A program made the position numbers and the translations under genes. Below the pieces are notes generated by a model. That model ran no database searches. It was not told the DNA's origin and was given only the letters and a program-made list of their open reading frames with translations. Positions 46,993 through 60,248 of a stretch of 64,000 nucleotides of DNA are shown here, piece by piece (within the stretch, counting starts at the first letter, position 1; each line of letters starts with the position of its first letter). Origin of the DNA: Cryptomeria japonica (lineage: Eukaryota > Streptophyta > Pinopsida > Cupressales > Cupressaceae); the NCBI RefSeq assembly GCF_030272615.1, contig NC_081408.1, positions 339,976,793-340,040,792 of the forward strand, read 5' to 3'.

Positions 46993-49148
46993 AGAAGACT
47001 ACATTTTTCGGCCTCCAAGACTAATTTTTTATTTTTGTTATTTTTCAGATTTTAGACTTTTTCGATTTTTAGTCATACAACTTCTATGCCATATCGTACA
47101 ACATTTCTCACAGGCCAAAATGACAAACTACAGATATCATACGAACTGAAATCTTGTATCGTACGATCTGGTAAACTCTGTCATACGATTCTGTATTTTT
47201 TTGGTTCAAAGAACAAAAAAGTAAATATTATGATTTTCATTTTCTATTTAGATTGGTTATACTAATGACTTACCCTAGTTGTTTATCTATCTATCTTAGA
47301 ATTTTTTACAGCCTAATCAGTTTTTGTAGAATGCTTGTTGAAGAATATGCTTGTCGCACAAAGACAATATGACTACTGATTTGTTGTCTTTGCAGGTTGC
47401 CTGAAGAGAATCGACCAAACATCGTGTATTCTTTAAATTCATTTTTAGGAACCTAAATTGCTATCTAGTTAAAGAACAAATCTGTATTTCATGTTTTAAG
47501 TAAATTCTGAGAGGTAGAAGAGTAGGATCTTGTCTTTCTCTAGACAATCAAAAATCCAGATCCTTGAGGCATTTTCTTTGTTTGAGATTTGTACATCTTT
47601 AGCAAGCTTTCCCTCCTGAGGAGCTTAAAAACTCATAAAGCCGTTACAGCCACTGTGAGGAGAATGACCTAAGTGGGAGTGACTAAACACCAAGTACTCC
47701 AACCCACTATAAAATAAACGTGATTTGATGAAAATGAAGTCAACGATAGTGCTCAGGAATAGCTCTCCTTAGTACCTTTGGGTATATTGAACCTTGGTTT
47801 TCAAGGTTGGGAGACCTCTTAATTGAGTTTATACCCTGACACGCCGAACAAACCCCTTACTAGATCCAAATAAAATTAGAAGCTACCCAGTTCACCTCCA
47901 AAAGGGGGATAATATTTGTGCAAGAGAGATAGTAACTCTCCCAAGATACTTGTCATTTCATGCCCCCATTAGTGTTTAGAGTCAGATAATACGATGTTGA
48001 GAATCCATTGCATGAGACTCAGTGGCCATATTCTAATTAGCTATTGGGTGTGTACCTAAGTCTACAAGCAAAGGTTTTCTTCTCTCACTAAATTTCATAG
48101 GGCTTTCATGCTGTGATTGGAGTTACTATTCATACTACGTATTTTTTGTGTTTTCATCCCTCAAACTAAAACTAGAATACCAAAATTGAAGAAAACAAAA
48201 CACAATTCAGTGATCAAAAACTCTATTCATGTCAGAACTAGTCCATCCTAAGTCAAAATTCTATCCAAAACTAGTCTATCCTAGTCAAAACTGAGTCCAT
48301 CTCAGAATTGGTCATACTCAGTTATCATACTCTACTATTGAAAAAATTAGAATTTTTTTGTCTCTGTCCTAAGAACAGTCATACACATCTGATAATTTAT
48401 CATCCTGCTTCATATCATGTGTCATATGAGTCTGATTATTTGTCATCTGAGCTCAATCCTCTATCGTATGAATGCTAATACTCTATCGTATAAAGCTAAA
48501 TCCTATGTCGTACGATATAGAATTGCACTGAATCTTGTGTCATCCTAGACATACCCATCTATCATATGGTAGTAGGTAGCAACTCATACGAAACAAAACT
48601 ATTGTCATCCTGAAGCTATTAAATTGTCGTCCTGCTTAGTAAAACCTGTATGAATCTCTGATTTTATCAGTACAAAGCAGTCAAACTTTCCTAAATTTTT
48701 TTACAATGAACATAATACTAGTTATCATCATCCTAAGAATAAAAATATCAAGACAATGTACCCCTACCATTTGTGTTGCACAATTTGGTCGATCATCTTT
48801 CAGCTAGTACAATCAACTACTTATCAAACCTAAGTCACTTAGATAACGTCTTATACAGGATAGATCATACCTAAAACCAGAATGAATCTTAGTCACTACT
48901 CTTGAATCAACTTAGATAAACATCTTATATAGAATAGATCTTTCCTAAAACTAGACTAAATCTTAGTTGCTTCTCTCAAACAATATGTTAACCGAACAAC
49001 TAGCTCTAAAATTGATCTTGACCTCTGCATCACAAACAACTTTAGGTCACACTAATCCATAAAAATTCCTATTCAAACGAGGAGTTCTCGTAAGAAAGAA
49101 GCCAAAGGCAAAGGACAACCCTTCACATAGCAAGATAACCCATACTAC
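46993..49148 (+). other. Tat element leader (about 2.1 kb)
   Basis: No long open frame. Contains palindromic TCGTACGA-type words (47157-47167, 48507-48516) among many ATCATACGA variants, and a TTTGCAGGTTGCCTGAAG stretch near 47388. Long leaders are normal in this lineage. An in-frame basic start (RSSRKKAKGKG near 49080) precedes the gag ATG chosen here. Confidence 0.5.
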
Positions 49149-50714
49149 ATGAAGGACCCGCTCACTAACAAACCTTCATCATCAAGGGTACCATTTTTTG
49201 ATGAACCTAAATCTCCCACTATACATGAGATGGAATACAATGACAAAGACAACCTTAGTATTTAGGAAATCGATAATGATTCCTCATCAACTGAAGCTAA
49301 AGAAAACAATGAACCTCTAGAAAAAGATATTTGTGATTGTCAAAAGGATAAAGACTTCCGAAAAATGATGAAAGCTATCCTAGCTTGAGAAAATAAAAAC
49401 TATTTCTTAGAACTAGCAAAACAAGGTGCCAAACTTCCTACTAGAAATGATGTTCAGACACTCGTTACTAAAAAGGAAGAATCACCTATATTCATGGTAC
49501 AAAAACAATTACAAGCCTTATGGACTAAGATCACAAAACTAAAGAATAAGGATAAATCCCCAAAACAATATTCTCTGGAGACAATATGCCCCTTTCCATT
49601 TGGCAAGAATCTATACATGCCTCCATTTCCTTCACGAGTTGAGATCCCAAAATTTGACAAATATGATGGTACCTTAGATCCTCAAGATCATGTCAGGGAA
49701 TTTTGTGCTGCTTGTATGGAGTTCATGCATGATCAAACGTATCTCATGCACCTTTTTCCAAGGAGTTTGGGAGGACACGCTATGGAATGGTTCTCAAGTC
49801 TACCCAAAGGAATAAAAATGTTTGAAGAACTAATCAAACTATTTTTACAACAATACTCATACAACATTCGACATCCCATGACTATGATCAAGCTTTGTAA
49901 TACTAAACAGAAAACAGGGGAGCCTTTTCTTACTTTCCTCCAACGTTGGAGAAAGATGTTCTCTAGGTATTCATGACCTATCCTAGATTCTGAGAAAATG
50001 AATATATTTATGAACAACTTGGTCCCAAAATTGAAATATAGTATCCAAATGCAAATACACCAATCATTTAACAAAATGTCAGATAATGCTATTCGAATGG
50101 AAGATGTGCTCATAAAGAAGGGGGATATCTCACCTTGGAAAGAAACACAACGAGGATCTATCTCTACACATAAAAACAAGTATTGGAAGTATGGAAAAGA
50201 CAACAATAAGAACATTGTTAATAACAGAGTAGTAGACACTATTAAAACCAACTCAGAGCCCATGATATTCAACTTGGCTAGTGGTACACAAGCACTCAAA
50301 GCTATTGAAACCGCAGAAAAAAATCCTCTAAAGAAAACAAAAGAATGGGTCAAAGAGAAACCTTGTCTTTCCAAACCTAAATGCGACTTTACTCCTCTTG
50401 AAGAATCATACGAATCCACTTTCAAAACTCTCTTGGCAAACAATCTGATAAAACTACTAGATAATTCTAGGACATATGATCCGGAAGTCAAAGCAAAATG
50501 GTGGAGAGAAAATGAATACTGCGACTACCATCAGAATAAAGGCCATAACACAAACAATTGCATGAAGCTCAAACATGAGATTCAAGATCTCATAGATGTT
50601 GGAAAAATTGTTGTTAGGAATCACCTGACCAGTGCTGATCACAATGCATTTAAGGACCCTTTACCTATTTACAAACAAGGTGATTCCTCAAAGACCAAAG
50701 GAGGTGCAAAATAA
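49149..50714 (+). pseudogene. Tat gag polyprotein
   Basis: The ATG at 49149 is in frame with the capsid region. The domain entry is YMPPFPSRVEIPKFDKYDG (about 49613-49670), then DPQDHVREFCAAC, AMEWFSSLPKGI and FLTFLQRWRKMFSR, all standard retrotransposon gag motifs. The C-terminal knuckle CDYHQNKGHNTNNC (50519-50560) is of the Cys-X2-His-X4-His-X4-Cys form typical of Tat rather than CCHC. Stops at about 49262, 49387 and 49974 break the frame. It would form the particle shell and bind element RNA. Confidence 0.82.
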
Positions 50715-50719
50715 ATTAT

Positions 50720-52132
50720 ACTTATACTAGCAATGACAATGTGATTAACATGATTGAGGCTTCCCAATCTGAATATTGCAATGTGATTATAGTCCAAGAT
50801 AAACCAAATGAATCATGATATGCAAGAGCTCTGACTTGTTCTCAAAAGAAAGTCACTCTCCAAGGAGCTAGTTCTTCCAACCTGGATCAAGCAACATCAA
50901 ACCTACCAGCCCCGTCAAACAAACAAAAAGAATCAACCTTGGATAAATTTAAAAGGCGAACTTCAACATCATCCTTTGGATATAGCATTGTTGAAAAATT
51001 GAAAAGGACAAATGCTCAAATCTCAATCTTTGAATTGCTAAAACTCTCTTTTGCTCACAAGGAGATCCTAGACAAAGTGTTGCTCACCACTAATGTTCCA
51101 AAAGATTTAGATATTGATCGGTTTTAGTCTATAGTGGGTCATCTAACTTCACCTCACTATCTAACCTTCTCTGAAGAAGATGACAACTCGCTAAATCATC
51201 CACATAACCAGCCATTGCATAATTAAGCCATGATCCATAAACACAGAGTCAAACATGTTTTGATAGATGGAGGCACAAGGTTGAATATCTGTACTTATAG
51301 TTTGCTTACACAACTAGGATTTTTTGAAAATGTCATTGGTCCCGCCAAGAAAATAACAATTAAAGCCTATGATGAAGAAGAAAAGCCCTCTAAAGGTCTG
51401 GTATCATTATCAATTAGAGTGGGACCTATAGAAAGAGATGTCCTTTTCCAGGTACTTGATCTTCCTCTGTCATACAATATCTTACTGGGCAGGTCGTAGA
51501 TTCATGAAATGAAGACAATTCCATCTACATACCATCAATGCTTAAAATTTCCCTACAATGGAGTTGAAGTCAGTATTCCTGCTGATACAAATGTCCCCTA
51601 TAATGCATTGACAAAAGGTGTTGATACTTTTGTACCTCATAATAGGGTAGCTTCTACAAATGACAATCCGGAAGCTCTGATGAAATACTTAGAAAAGAAA
51701 TTGAAGATTACAAATACTAGCATGGATGGCTACAAGATAGAACTGGTACTTTTATTAGTCTCTCTTCCTCCATCACCAAAATAGTTGAGAAAACCATCAA
51801 AGGCTATGAGAAGACAAACTTCAGCTCTGAATATCATATATAATAGTCTTTCTGTATAGTCTTCTACTTCCATGGTAGATGAAATAGAAGAAGATGTAGT
51901 TCTTAAATGGATTTTCAAGGAAGATAGTCAGAACGAGGAAGTAGGATATTGTGAGATTTCCTCAACCCAATATGGTCTTGGCTACAAGATGATTCAATGC
52001 ATGGGATATTTAGGTACTGGTTCCCTGGGCAAACATCAAGAGGGTATTATTGAACCGATTCAGCTGCAAATGAAATCAACAAATGATAAGGCTGGACTGG
52101 GGTACAATAAGAAAAAAGACATCAGACCATAA
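50720..52132 (+). pseudogene. Tat protease and G-patch region
   Basis: In a different frame from gag (a frameshift would be needed). The protease core has VKHVLIDGGTRLNICTY (about 51248-51298), where the family has DSG or DGG, then LPLSYNILLGRS and a W/IH..KA-type continuation. At 51969-52100 a G-patch follows: YGLGYKMIQCMGYLGTGSLG, then KHQEGIIEPI and AGLGY. G-patch domains bind RNA and also follow the protease in some retroviruses and plant gypsy elements. Stops at 51127, 51499 and 51784. Confidence 0.75.
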
Positions 52133-53577
52133 ACATGCTTCTAAGTCTAAGTGGCAGAAAAGGATATCACCTTCAATATTATAGGAAATAAACACTCAAC
52201 AAACTCAAGCAGAGTGTGTAAAATAGAAAGGGGAATCAATAGTCAAGAAAGAAGAAATAGTCAACATTCAAGCTTTGATGGTGTCAGCTACAACAATACA
52301 AGGAGTTGAAGCCCAGAGGATATAAGAGACAAATTAGAAAGAATCAAAGAATTGTTTGCACCACTAAAGGTTCCAGTCACATACACTGGTAGGCAACAAG
52401 TAGAAGATTCAGAGACTGACTCAAATAAGTATGAATGGGGTTGAGATCACCTCTCAGATACATCCACTACAGAAACTCTAGAAGAGTCTACTAGTACCAC
52501 AGATGATACTCAAGAGCTAATGTGCATAAAAATAGAAAAAGAAATTTAGGAAATTAGACAAAAGAGACAAGAAAACTATGAACAAGAACTAAAGTAAGGA
52601 AGAATACCAAAAATATTTTCATCTATGTACACCTATACTAAGATAGAACAAATCAGGTATAGAACTACATAAGAAGAATTGGAAGCAACAGAAGTAGAAC
52701 CAGTCATCAGTCTAGAGGAAGCTAAATGGAGTAGATGATAGGGAATCATAGAAAAATCAAGACCATGTCAATAGGTGTGTCAAATACAAATGATAAATGA
52801 GACAAATCTTTAGGAACTTGTAGCATTAAAGATGTTGGTGTTGATACCATCCATATACTCACTAAATCACTTGAAGAAGACTCGAAAACTTCATTCGATG
52901 ACTCTGATAACTCTGACAACAATCCTATTCTTGAGAATATCTACTCAACATCCAACTCTGAATCATCTGATGTAAAGGATGAAAATCTGTCTACTAATCT
53001 TATTGCTACCAAACCATGGTACGAAGTTCAGTCTGTCATAGAGAATTATGCTACAAGTAGGTCTATTAGATTAGGTTAACTAAATATTAATGTGTACTTT
53101 AATAATTATGTTCTGACTTTTCCTAGTCTCAAGACATTAACACATGGTATCCTTCTGGAACTTAACTTTTCGATCCGCAGTTGTGATGACAATACCGTGA
53201 ACTCCCTCAAACCTGTCCATGCTCTATCCTTGGTACATCCTGAATTAATTGACTATAGTCTACAAGACCAACCCATGAATGTACCTACTTTTTCCAATGA
53301 CTATATGCTAGCCTATTACCTAAACGCAGTTGAACCCATGTACTCTTCCACCAACAAACAGAATGCAAACATGACTGAAATAGATATCAAGTATCTTAGT
53401 CACAAAAATCAGAAAAATAAAAATAAAAGATCTGATGGCAAAAACCACATTGTGGCAGTATTAGAATCTAAAAAAGAGAAAATAAAGGACGTACCTAAGG
53501 GTGAAAACCTCTCTGAGGCACCTGACGATGAGATACTTGATATACTACCAATTCACTTCTAGGAGAGATCTTCTATA
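52133..53577 (+). pseudogene. Tat linker between G-patch and RT
   Basis: Many short frames, rich in Glu, Ser and Thr (SLEEDSKTSFDDSDNSD-like composition near 52870-52950). The open piece 53092-53562 lies in the RT frame and has no clear domain. It is likely a flexible connector. Confidence 0.5.
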
Positions 53578-55000
53578 TTGATTGATCCAACTCAGCCAAT
53601 GAACATTGGGAGTCAAGAGACACCACACATCATTCATATAGCTCAATCACTATCAGCAAAAGAATTGAAAGATTTCAGTCATCTCTTTTTAGAAAAGAAG
53701 ATCAATTTTGCATGGACATACTCTGATATACCAGGCCTTGATCCTAATCTTATCATGCATCATCTTTCTATCATACCAAGAGTTAAACCAGTCAAGCAAA
53801 AACTCCTCAAGATGCACCCTCACATGGCACTACTAGTCAAAGCTGAGCTAGAAAAATTGCTAAAAGTTGGATTCATCAGAGCTATAGACTATGCTGAATG
53901 GATTTCAAACATAGTACCTATGTCAAAGGTAGACAAATATATTAGGGTTTGCATAGACTTTAGAGATCTCAACAAATATTGTTCAAAGGATGAATTTCCA
54001 TTACCAAACATTGATATGATAGTTGACATGACTGTTGGGTATGAGATGTACTCACTAATAGATGGATTCTTCGGATATAATCAGATCAAAATAGCTCCTG
54101 GAGATCAAGAAAAGACAACCTTCACCTATGCATGAGGAACCTTTTGCTGGAATGTCATACCATTTGGGCTGAAGAATGCAGGAGCAACTTATCAAAGAGC
54201 AGTAACTACTATCTTTCATGACATGATGCATAAGATTATGGAAGATTATGTTGATGACACTTTAGTAAAGACTATGAAGAGATCCATGCATATTCAAGAG
54301 CTAGGCCCTATACTAGATAGAATGGAAAAAATCAAACTCTGGTTAAATCTGAAAAAGTGTGCATTCAGAGTGACATCTGGAAAATTACTTGGCTACATCA
54401 TTTCAAAGAAGGGAATCGAGGTTGATCCTGAGAAGGTCCAAGCTATAATAGAAATTTTGCCTCCAAAGAACATCAAATAAATGAGAAGTTTACAGGGATG
54501 TCTCCAATCAATCAAATGCTTCATTTCTCAGCTGGCAGACAAAGCTCAGCCTTTCACAAAAGTATTAAGGAAAGGAGTAATATACAATTGGGATCAGGAA
54601 TGTGAACAACACCTTGAGAAAATCAAAGAGTACCTTTCCAATCCACCAATATTGATGCCACTAATTCAGAGAAAATCATTGATCTTATACATATCAGCCA
54701 TTGATTCATCATTGGGCACACTTCTAGCACAACAGGATGAAAATAAAAAAGAACGAGCTATCTATTACATCAGCAGAACATTGGTGTCTTATGAAATGAA
54801 CTAAACTATAATATAAAAAAGAATGCTTGGCATTATTCTTTGCATCACAAAAATTGAGACACTACATGTTAGCACATTCAGTCAAGCTGGTGGCTAAAAT
54901 TGATCCACTAGAATATCTTCTCAACAAAGCAATACTTACAGGAAGTTTGGAAAAATGGGTCATGATCCTTATAGAGTTTGATATGGAGTATGTGGAATGC
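53578..55000 (+). pseudogene. Tat reverse transcriptase and first RNase H
   Basis: The RT opens with LIMHHLSIIPRVKPVKQK and KVGFIRAIDYAEWISNIV, then IRVCIDFRDLNKYCSKDEFP, LIDGFFGYNQIKI, IPFGLKNAGATYQRAV and the catalytic YVDD near 54248-54259. The connection and RNase H follow: FRVTSGKLLGYIISKKGIEV, FTKVLRKGVIYNWDQECEQ, LILYISAIDSSLGTLLAQQ and, after a frameshift at about 54805, LALFFASQKLRHYM. A TGA at 54133 (in place of the Trp of YAWGTF-type motifs), a TAA at 54478 and the frameshift inactivate it. Confidence 0.85.
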
Positions 55001-55099
55001 AAAGCCATAAAAAGACAAGTAATTGATGATCAACCTGTTGAAGCTCCACTTGAAGACACTCAACCACTACATATAGAGTTTCCAGATGAATCAATAATG

Positions 55100-55480
55100 C
55101 ACCTTACTCAACAACCCTGGAAGATGTTCTTTGATGAGTCTATTACTCAAAATGGTTATGGTGCTGGAATACTATTTATTACTCCTCAGAATTTTTCAAT
55201 CCCAAAGTATTATAAGATTCTTTTTGCTTGCACAAACAACATTACAGAATATGAAGCTTTGGTAAATGGGATAAAGCTAGCTATCGAATGGAAGGTTGTA
55301 GAATTACACATCTATGGAGATTCTCAACTGATCATAAATTAAATCAATGATACATATCAGACTCGAGATGAGAAACTGATGCCTTATAAGAGAATGGTGG
55401 ATGATCTCAAGAAATATTTTACTTTTGTATCATTCCAGTAGATTCCAAGATCAACAAATAGAGCAACAGATGCTATGGCC
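55100..55480 (+). pseudogene. Tat second (additional) RNase H
   Basis: After the Ty3 RNase H and a short linker, the frame encodes WKMFFDESITQNGYGAGILF, ACTNNITEYEALVNGIKLA and LHIYGDSQLIIN. This is a complete second RNase H of the plant/archaeal type, with the D-E-D catalytic set visible. It is followed by ATDAMATLASIPE near 55470. Such a duplicate domain marks the Tat lineage. Stops at 55340 and 55440. Confidence 0.78.
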
Positions 55481-55599
55481 ACCTTGGCATCTATACCTGA
55501 GTTACAAGAATCCAATTTTTTCTTTGAATTCCTGGTGGAAGAGTTACATTACCCTGCCTATGATTCTCTTGAGTCCCAAATAGTCTGTTCTATTATTGG

Positions 55600-56870
55600 A
55601 CATAACTCATCTTGATATAACCACATTTACTCTTATCTGCATGACCAAATTATTCCAGATAATCTTACTTGTAATGAGAAAAGGAACTTAACTCGAAACA
55701 CTTCATGGTATGTCATCATTGCTAATGATTTATTTAGGCAAATTTTGGATGGTACATTGCTTAGGTGTCTAGAAACTAAAGAGTCTAAATGTGCATTATC
55801 AGAAGTCCATGAAGGTATTTGTGGATGTCATTCAAATGGTCTTACTTTAGCTCAGAAACTACTAAGGGCTGGCTACTACTGGCCAAAAATGGAGAGGAAT
55901 GCTATAAAGTTTTCTAAAACTTGTGAAAAATGTCAGCTAAATGGAAATCTCATACATGCTCCAACAAGGGATCTCATACCCTTCATTACACATTGGCCTT
56001 TTTCAGCAATGGGCCTTTGATCTCATTGGTCAGATATATCCTACATCATCTAATGGATACAAGTTTATCATAACTCCCACTGAGTATTTCACTAAGTGGG
56101 TAGAAGTGATTCTGCTCATCAAAGCAATCGACAAACAAGTAGCTCTGTTCATTCTAAACCATATCATTTGCAGGTATGGGATACCTTTGTCCATTGTGAC
56201 TAACAATGGAGGACAATTCAAGAATAAAGATCTGGATGAGCTCTGTGAGAAATTCAAAATTAGACAACACTAGTCATCTGCATATTACCCCCAAGGTAAT
56301 GGACAAGCTGAGGCATCCAACAAAAACCTACTGACTATCTTGCATAGAATAGTGAACAAATCTGGGAAGGATTGGCATCTGCAATTCAATCCTGCATTAT
56401 GGGCTTACAGAACAAGTATCAGAACACCTACTAGGGCTACACCTTTCTCTTTGGTGTATGTTTTCAAATCATTATTACCTATTGAAGTGGAAATACCATC
56501 CCTAAGAGTTTCTTTGCAAGGTCTTGTTACTGATGAAGACTATAGAATATCTAGATTGCAAGAACTTGAATTGCTAGATGAGCGTCGACATGTGGCATTT
56601 GATCATCTCAGAGTGTATCAAGAGAGAATGTCCACAGGATATAACAAGAAGGTTAGACAAAGAGAATTTCAGGTTGGTGATCTAGTTCTGAGAGAAAATC
56701 CTAAAAATCAACAATTTCAAGACAACAAAGGAAAGTTTGAACCCAACTAGTTGGGTCCCTACATCGTTATTGCAATCTTCAGCTCTGGTGCCTATCAACT
56801 CTCAACATCAAAAGGAGAACAACTCTATGAACCGATTAACACCATCCATTTGAATAAATTCTTCACTTAG
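55600..56870 (+). pseudogene. Tat integrase
   Basis: Zinc-binding part: EVHEGICGCHSNGLTLAQKL, AGYYWPKMERN and CEKCQLNG. The catalytic core begins after a frameshift near 56015 (FDLIGQIYP, TEYFTKWVEV). The second catalytic Asp is gone: TNNGGQF stands where TDNGGQF is expected. The Glu block AYYPQGNGQAEASNK is intact. The C-terminal part has FQVGDLVLRENPKN and LGPYIV, ending at 56868. No chromodomain follows, as expected for Tat. A TAG at 56272 and one at 56748 interrupt it. Confidence 0.82.
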
Positions 56871-56879
56871 CATTCTCTG

Positions 56880-58490
56880 CTCCAACAATCTATACAGCTG
56901 AAAAAGTCCTAAAAAAAATTAAAAAAAACTCAAAAAAATCATAAAAAGTCTTGAAAAAAGAAAAAAAAAAGAGAAAAAAGAGAGAAAATACCTTGGTGAA
57001 AACCTGGTAAACAAGCACCTTGGTAAAAAAAAAATAAGAATCTCTGCCAAGTAGGTGAAAACCTGGCAAATAGGCACCTCTTGTACTAAACACTCCATCT
57101 ATCAACTCAACATTGGTACTTCCCACTTTCATGTCTCTTTACTATCACTTGTACATATATTTCAGTCACTTTTGTGACATTCTAGTTTGTTGGAACCCCC
57201 ATGGCTTGAAACGGATTAATGTTCTAGTCTAAGTTTAATCGATAGAGCAATTTACATATCCTAAGTAGTATCAACCAAGTCATCTTTCCATCAGTGAAAT
57301 CTGGTCGTCCGCTCTGAGTCAGTCACCTGTGTCCTAACTATTGAAGAGTTTTATCACTGATTACACAAGCAAACAACAAAATTGAAAATAATCACTAAAC
57401 AGTTTGAGCTATGAATGAAAATTTACTTTCTATGTTGTCTTTTATACTAATTTTTGATTATTATCCCTCTGAGTAACTTGAGGAAGTCTATCTTGACTAA
57501 GAGGAGCAAGGATTGGGGGCATAATATTTTCTTTGTTTTCTTCTTGTAGGAATGATTCCGATGATCTGGAAACATCTAATAAGCTAGGTGTCTATGGTAA
57601 GAGCCTTCACAACAAGGTGAAATCACCACACATAGCTCAACTTTGCTTACTTGTATGCTACAGGGTGGTTCCCATCATTTCTTTGTCTATTTTGAGGGAA
57701 TTTATTTATCACACAATCTAGGTCCCTACAAAATCTGTCCAAGGATATGAATGAAAAAAGGGTCATTGTGGACATGATAATTAATATTGCATGTGAAAAG
57801 AAAAGAACTCTAATCTGTCGGTTATGTTTGTTATGCTCGGTGATGAAACTTAAGAATTTTAAATCTAGTGACTAGGTTTAGGTTGCATTTCATTTTGCAT
57901 CTCATTTTGCATTTCATTCTGTATTTTGTGAATTTAGAGTGATTTTAGTATGGTAATAATCTCTTTATATTTTGAATGAGAGTTGGATACATCATTTTTT
58001 CTTAGCTCAGTGGTCTCTTTTTCATCATTTCTCCAATTGAATACTTGTGTTTTGAGATGTTAACTACATACATAAGCATCTTATATAGATTCATGTATTT
58101 CATTATTACTCATTAGCATTCATCTTATTGCATAGAGAAAAAGAAAATTTGCATTGCTCATTACTCATTTTCATCATTTATTTTCATATGAAAAGAAACA
58201 AAAACAAACATTCATATTCATCTACATTACACACATCCATACTGAAAAAAAAAATGCATACATAGAGAATAAATCATATAGAAAGAATCTCATAATCGAA
58301 TCAACACAAGTATAATAAAGTCAAATCAAATCTCATATATATATCGTATAAAGTCTCAGAGTACAAAATGATGTAAGCTGACATATACAAACTCTCATCA
58401 GAGCAAGAATCGTATAGGCTACAAAAAATGGGTGTCTCTACAAAAAATCTCAGAGCTACAAAAAGAATATCTAGCTCTTGGCCTCTCCCT
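56880..58490 (+). other. Tat post-pol spacer with A-rich tract and internal purine tract
   Basis: 56898-56985 is A-rich with an AAGTCTTGAAA word shared with 18690-19020. Two copies of a GGTGAAAACCTGG..AA(A)(C/T)A(A/G)GCACCT word lie near 56995-57080. A purine run GAGGAGCAAGGATTGGGGG at 57501-57519 resembles a polypurine tract. The rest, including 57720-58490, shows no coding frame I trust. Confidence 0.5.
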
Positions 58491-58499
58491 CATCGCCTG

Positions 58500-60248
58500 G
58501 TGGAGGAGGTGGAGCTTGATGATTGGGATCCTGACAAGGTGCCTGAGCTCCCTCTGATCATGCCATATACTGCAAGTACGGTACAACCTATTGCGCTATA
58601 GGAATAGCTATGCTGTAAGCTGCAACGTAATAAGTTGCCCGACTGTTCTGGTACAAAATCTCCTGCCACAAAGCATTTGTCTTTGACCTCCTATCTACTC
58701 TCATCTCTGAGACCTGACGATCTCTCTCTTCTCAAAGCTCTAATAGCTATCAGTCTCACTCCGGCAGCTGAGTCTGTGCCATTGTCAACTGTGACTACAG
58801 ATCCGCTAGATGTGCTCACATCAACCATGCTCCATCGGCCCCCTAGTCTCTCATAGGCTCTCCACCCCCATCTCCACCTCCAACTCCACCTTTCTCCTCC
58901 CACCTCTGTCAAACCTATCTAGGAGCTGCTTGCTTCTCCTCACCTCCACCCAACCTAACACCAACACTACCTAGGGATCCACCCTCAGCTCTCTGCTATC
59001 TAACTCCAGCTGGAACCCTACTATTGCTAGCACAAGGATCACCACCTGTCCACCTCGGAGCCTCGACTCTCTGTCTCTGTCCCTATCTCTATCCTTGTCC
59101 CTGTGTGGGGGTATCATCCTCAATCTCCTCAATATGAGGTGCCTACTCTTCCGGATCTATAAATCTGGGGAATGGATGCTACTGGAACTAATCCCTGTAC
59201 TGGGAAATACCCCCAGATTTGCAATGTCATCCATATATTCCCACCGGAGTCGCTGAAATCTAGTCACCTCTTGTATACCCAAGGCATAAGATAACCTCGG
59301 TGGCCATCCCCACCTCTCCTCATCAGCATATCTCATGTATGTTGTGAACTCCTGCGAGATCTCCTAAGGCCTATCATACTACCTCATCACTTGAGATACC
59401 ACAAATCACTGCACCATAATCTGCAATCTACTAATGAGTGGGCGCATAACAAACAAATCTTTGTGCATGATCCTCCTATCATCCCATGGCTTTGGGCCCC
59501 TATAAGGTCTCCATACCAGAGCTATCAAGTCATCTAACTGCCGTGGCCAGAAATCAATCTTGCCCAGATGGGGTTGAGTGACATATCCTAAATATTTATA
59601 TACAATCAGTTGACCAGGGTCCCTGCCGTCATCTACAATTGGTGTACAAACTGGGAGGTGCTCCCAAGTCCATATATGTAAAATCAAGACTCATTTAGCA
59701 ATACTCTTCCTCTCCCAATAAACAATCTCATGCATCTCGCAATACATGTGGGCCAATATAAAAGAACCCCAACCTAGTCTCTGAGGGGTCTCAACAAGCC
59801 TCTCCAACATCCTGCCCCATCTACGAAGGAATCCCCGTTGTCTTCTATCTGGCATAACAAAACAACTGATAAACCCTGCTATAACACAAGCTAGAGGAAA
59901 AGCCTCACTATGCTTTCTCATCATAATGTCCCAACTGATAGAACATGTCAAGATATCTAGATCCTTGAATACATGTCTGACAACCTATAATCTAGGAAGT
60001 TGTGTTGCATCATAATCTACCTTACCCCTAGCAAAAGGGATATGGATAATCCTATAAATGTCCTCGGGAGTGATGGTCATCTCCCCAACTGGCAAATGGA
60101 AGGTGTTATGCTCAAAATGAAATCTATCTACTAACGCTGTGAGCATCCCATGATTCACATGGATATCGGGTAACCTAAGAAGGTGGGTGAAACCACACAA
60201 CTCAATATGTGTCTACTCAACATCTATTAATTGCCAAATTAATGTCAT
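58500..60248 (-). pseudogene. Antisense plant mobile domain (PMD) gene of the Tat element
   Basis: An ATG at 60248 on the minus strand opens a frame that stays in register to about 59190. It has a THIELCGFTHLLRLPDIHVN entry, LVDRFHFEHNTFHLPVGEMT, ITPEDIYRIIHIPFARGKVD, then GFISCFVMPDRRQRGFLRRW, LGWGSFILAHMYCEMHE and WTWEHLPVCTPIVDDGRD. These are the successive PMD blocks, with the characteristic WTWEH. Three TAG-type stops (near 60216, 59985 and 59690) break it. A Pro/Arg-rich tail continues to about 58500 in shifted frames. Function in transposons is unknown; host PMD proteins affect silencing and genome stability. Confidence 0.8.

Noticed and set aside
49733-50491. 252-codon minus-strand open frame, the longest in that part
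   Set aside because: Lies antisense to Tat gag with recognisable capsid and knuckle motifs; no domain on the minus strand.
58500-60248. PMD frame as a host MAIN/MAIL gene
   Set aside because: It lies inside the Tat element at the usual antisense position and is broken by stops, so a transposon-borne copy is more likely.
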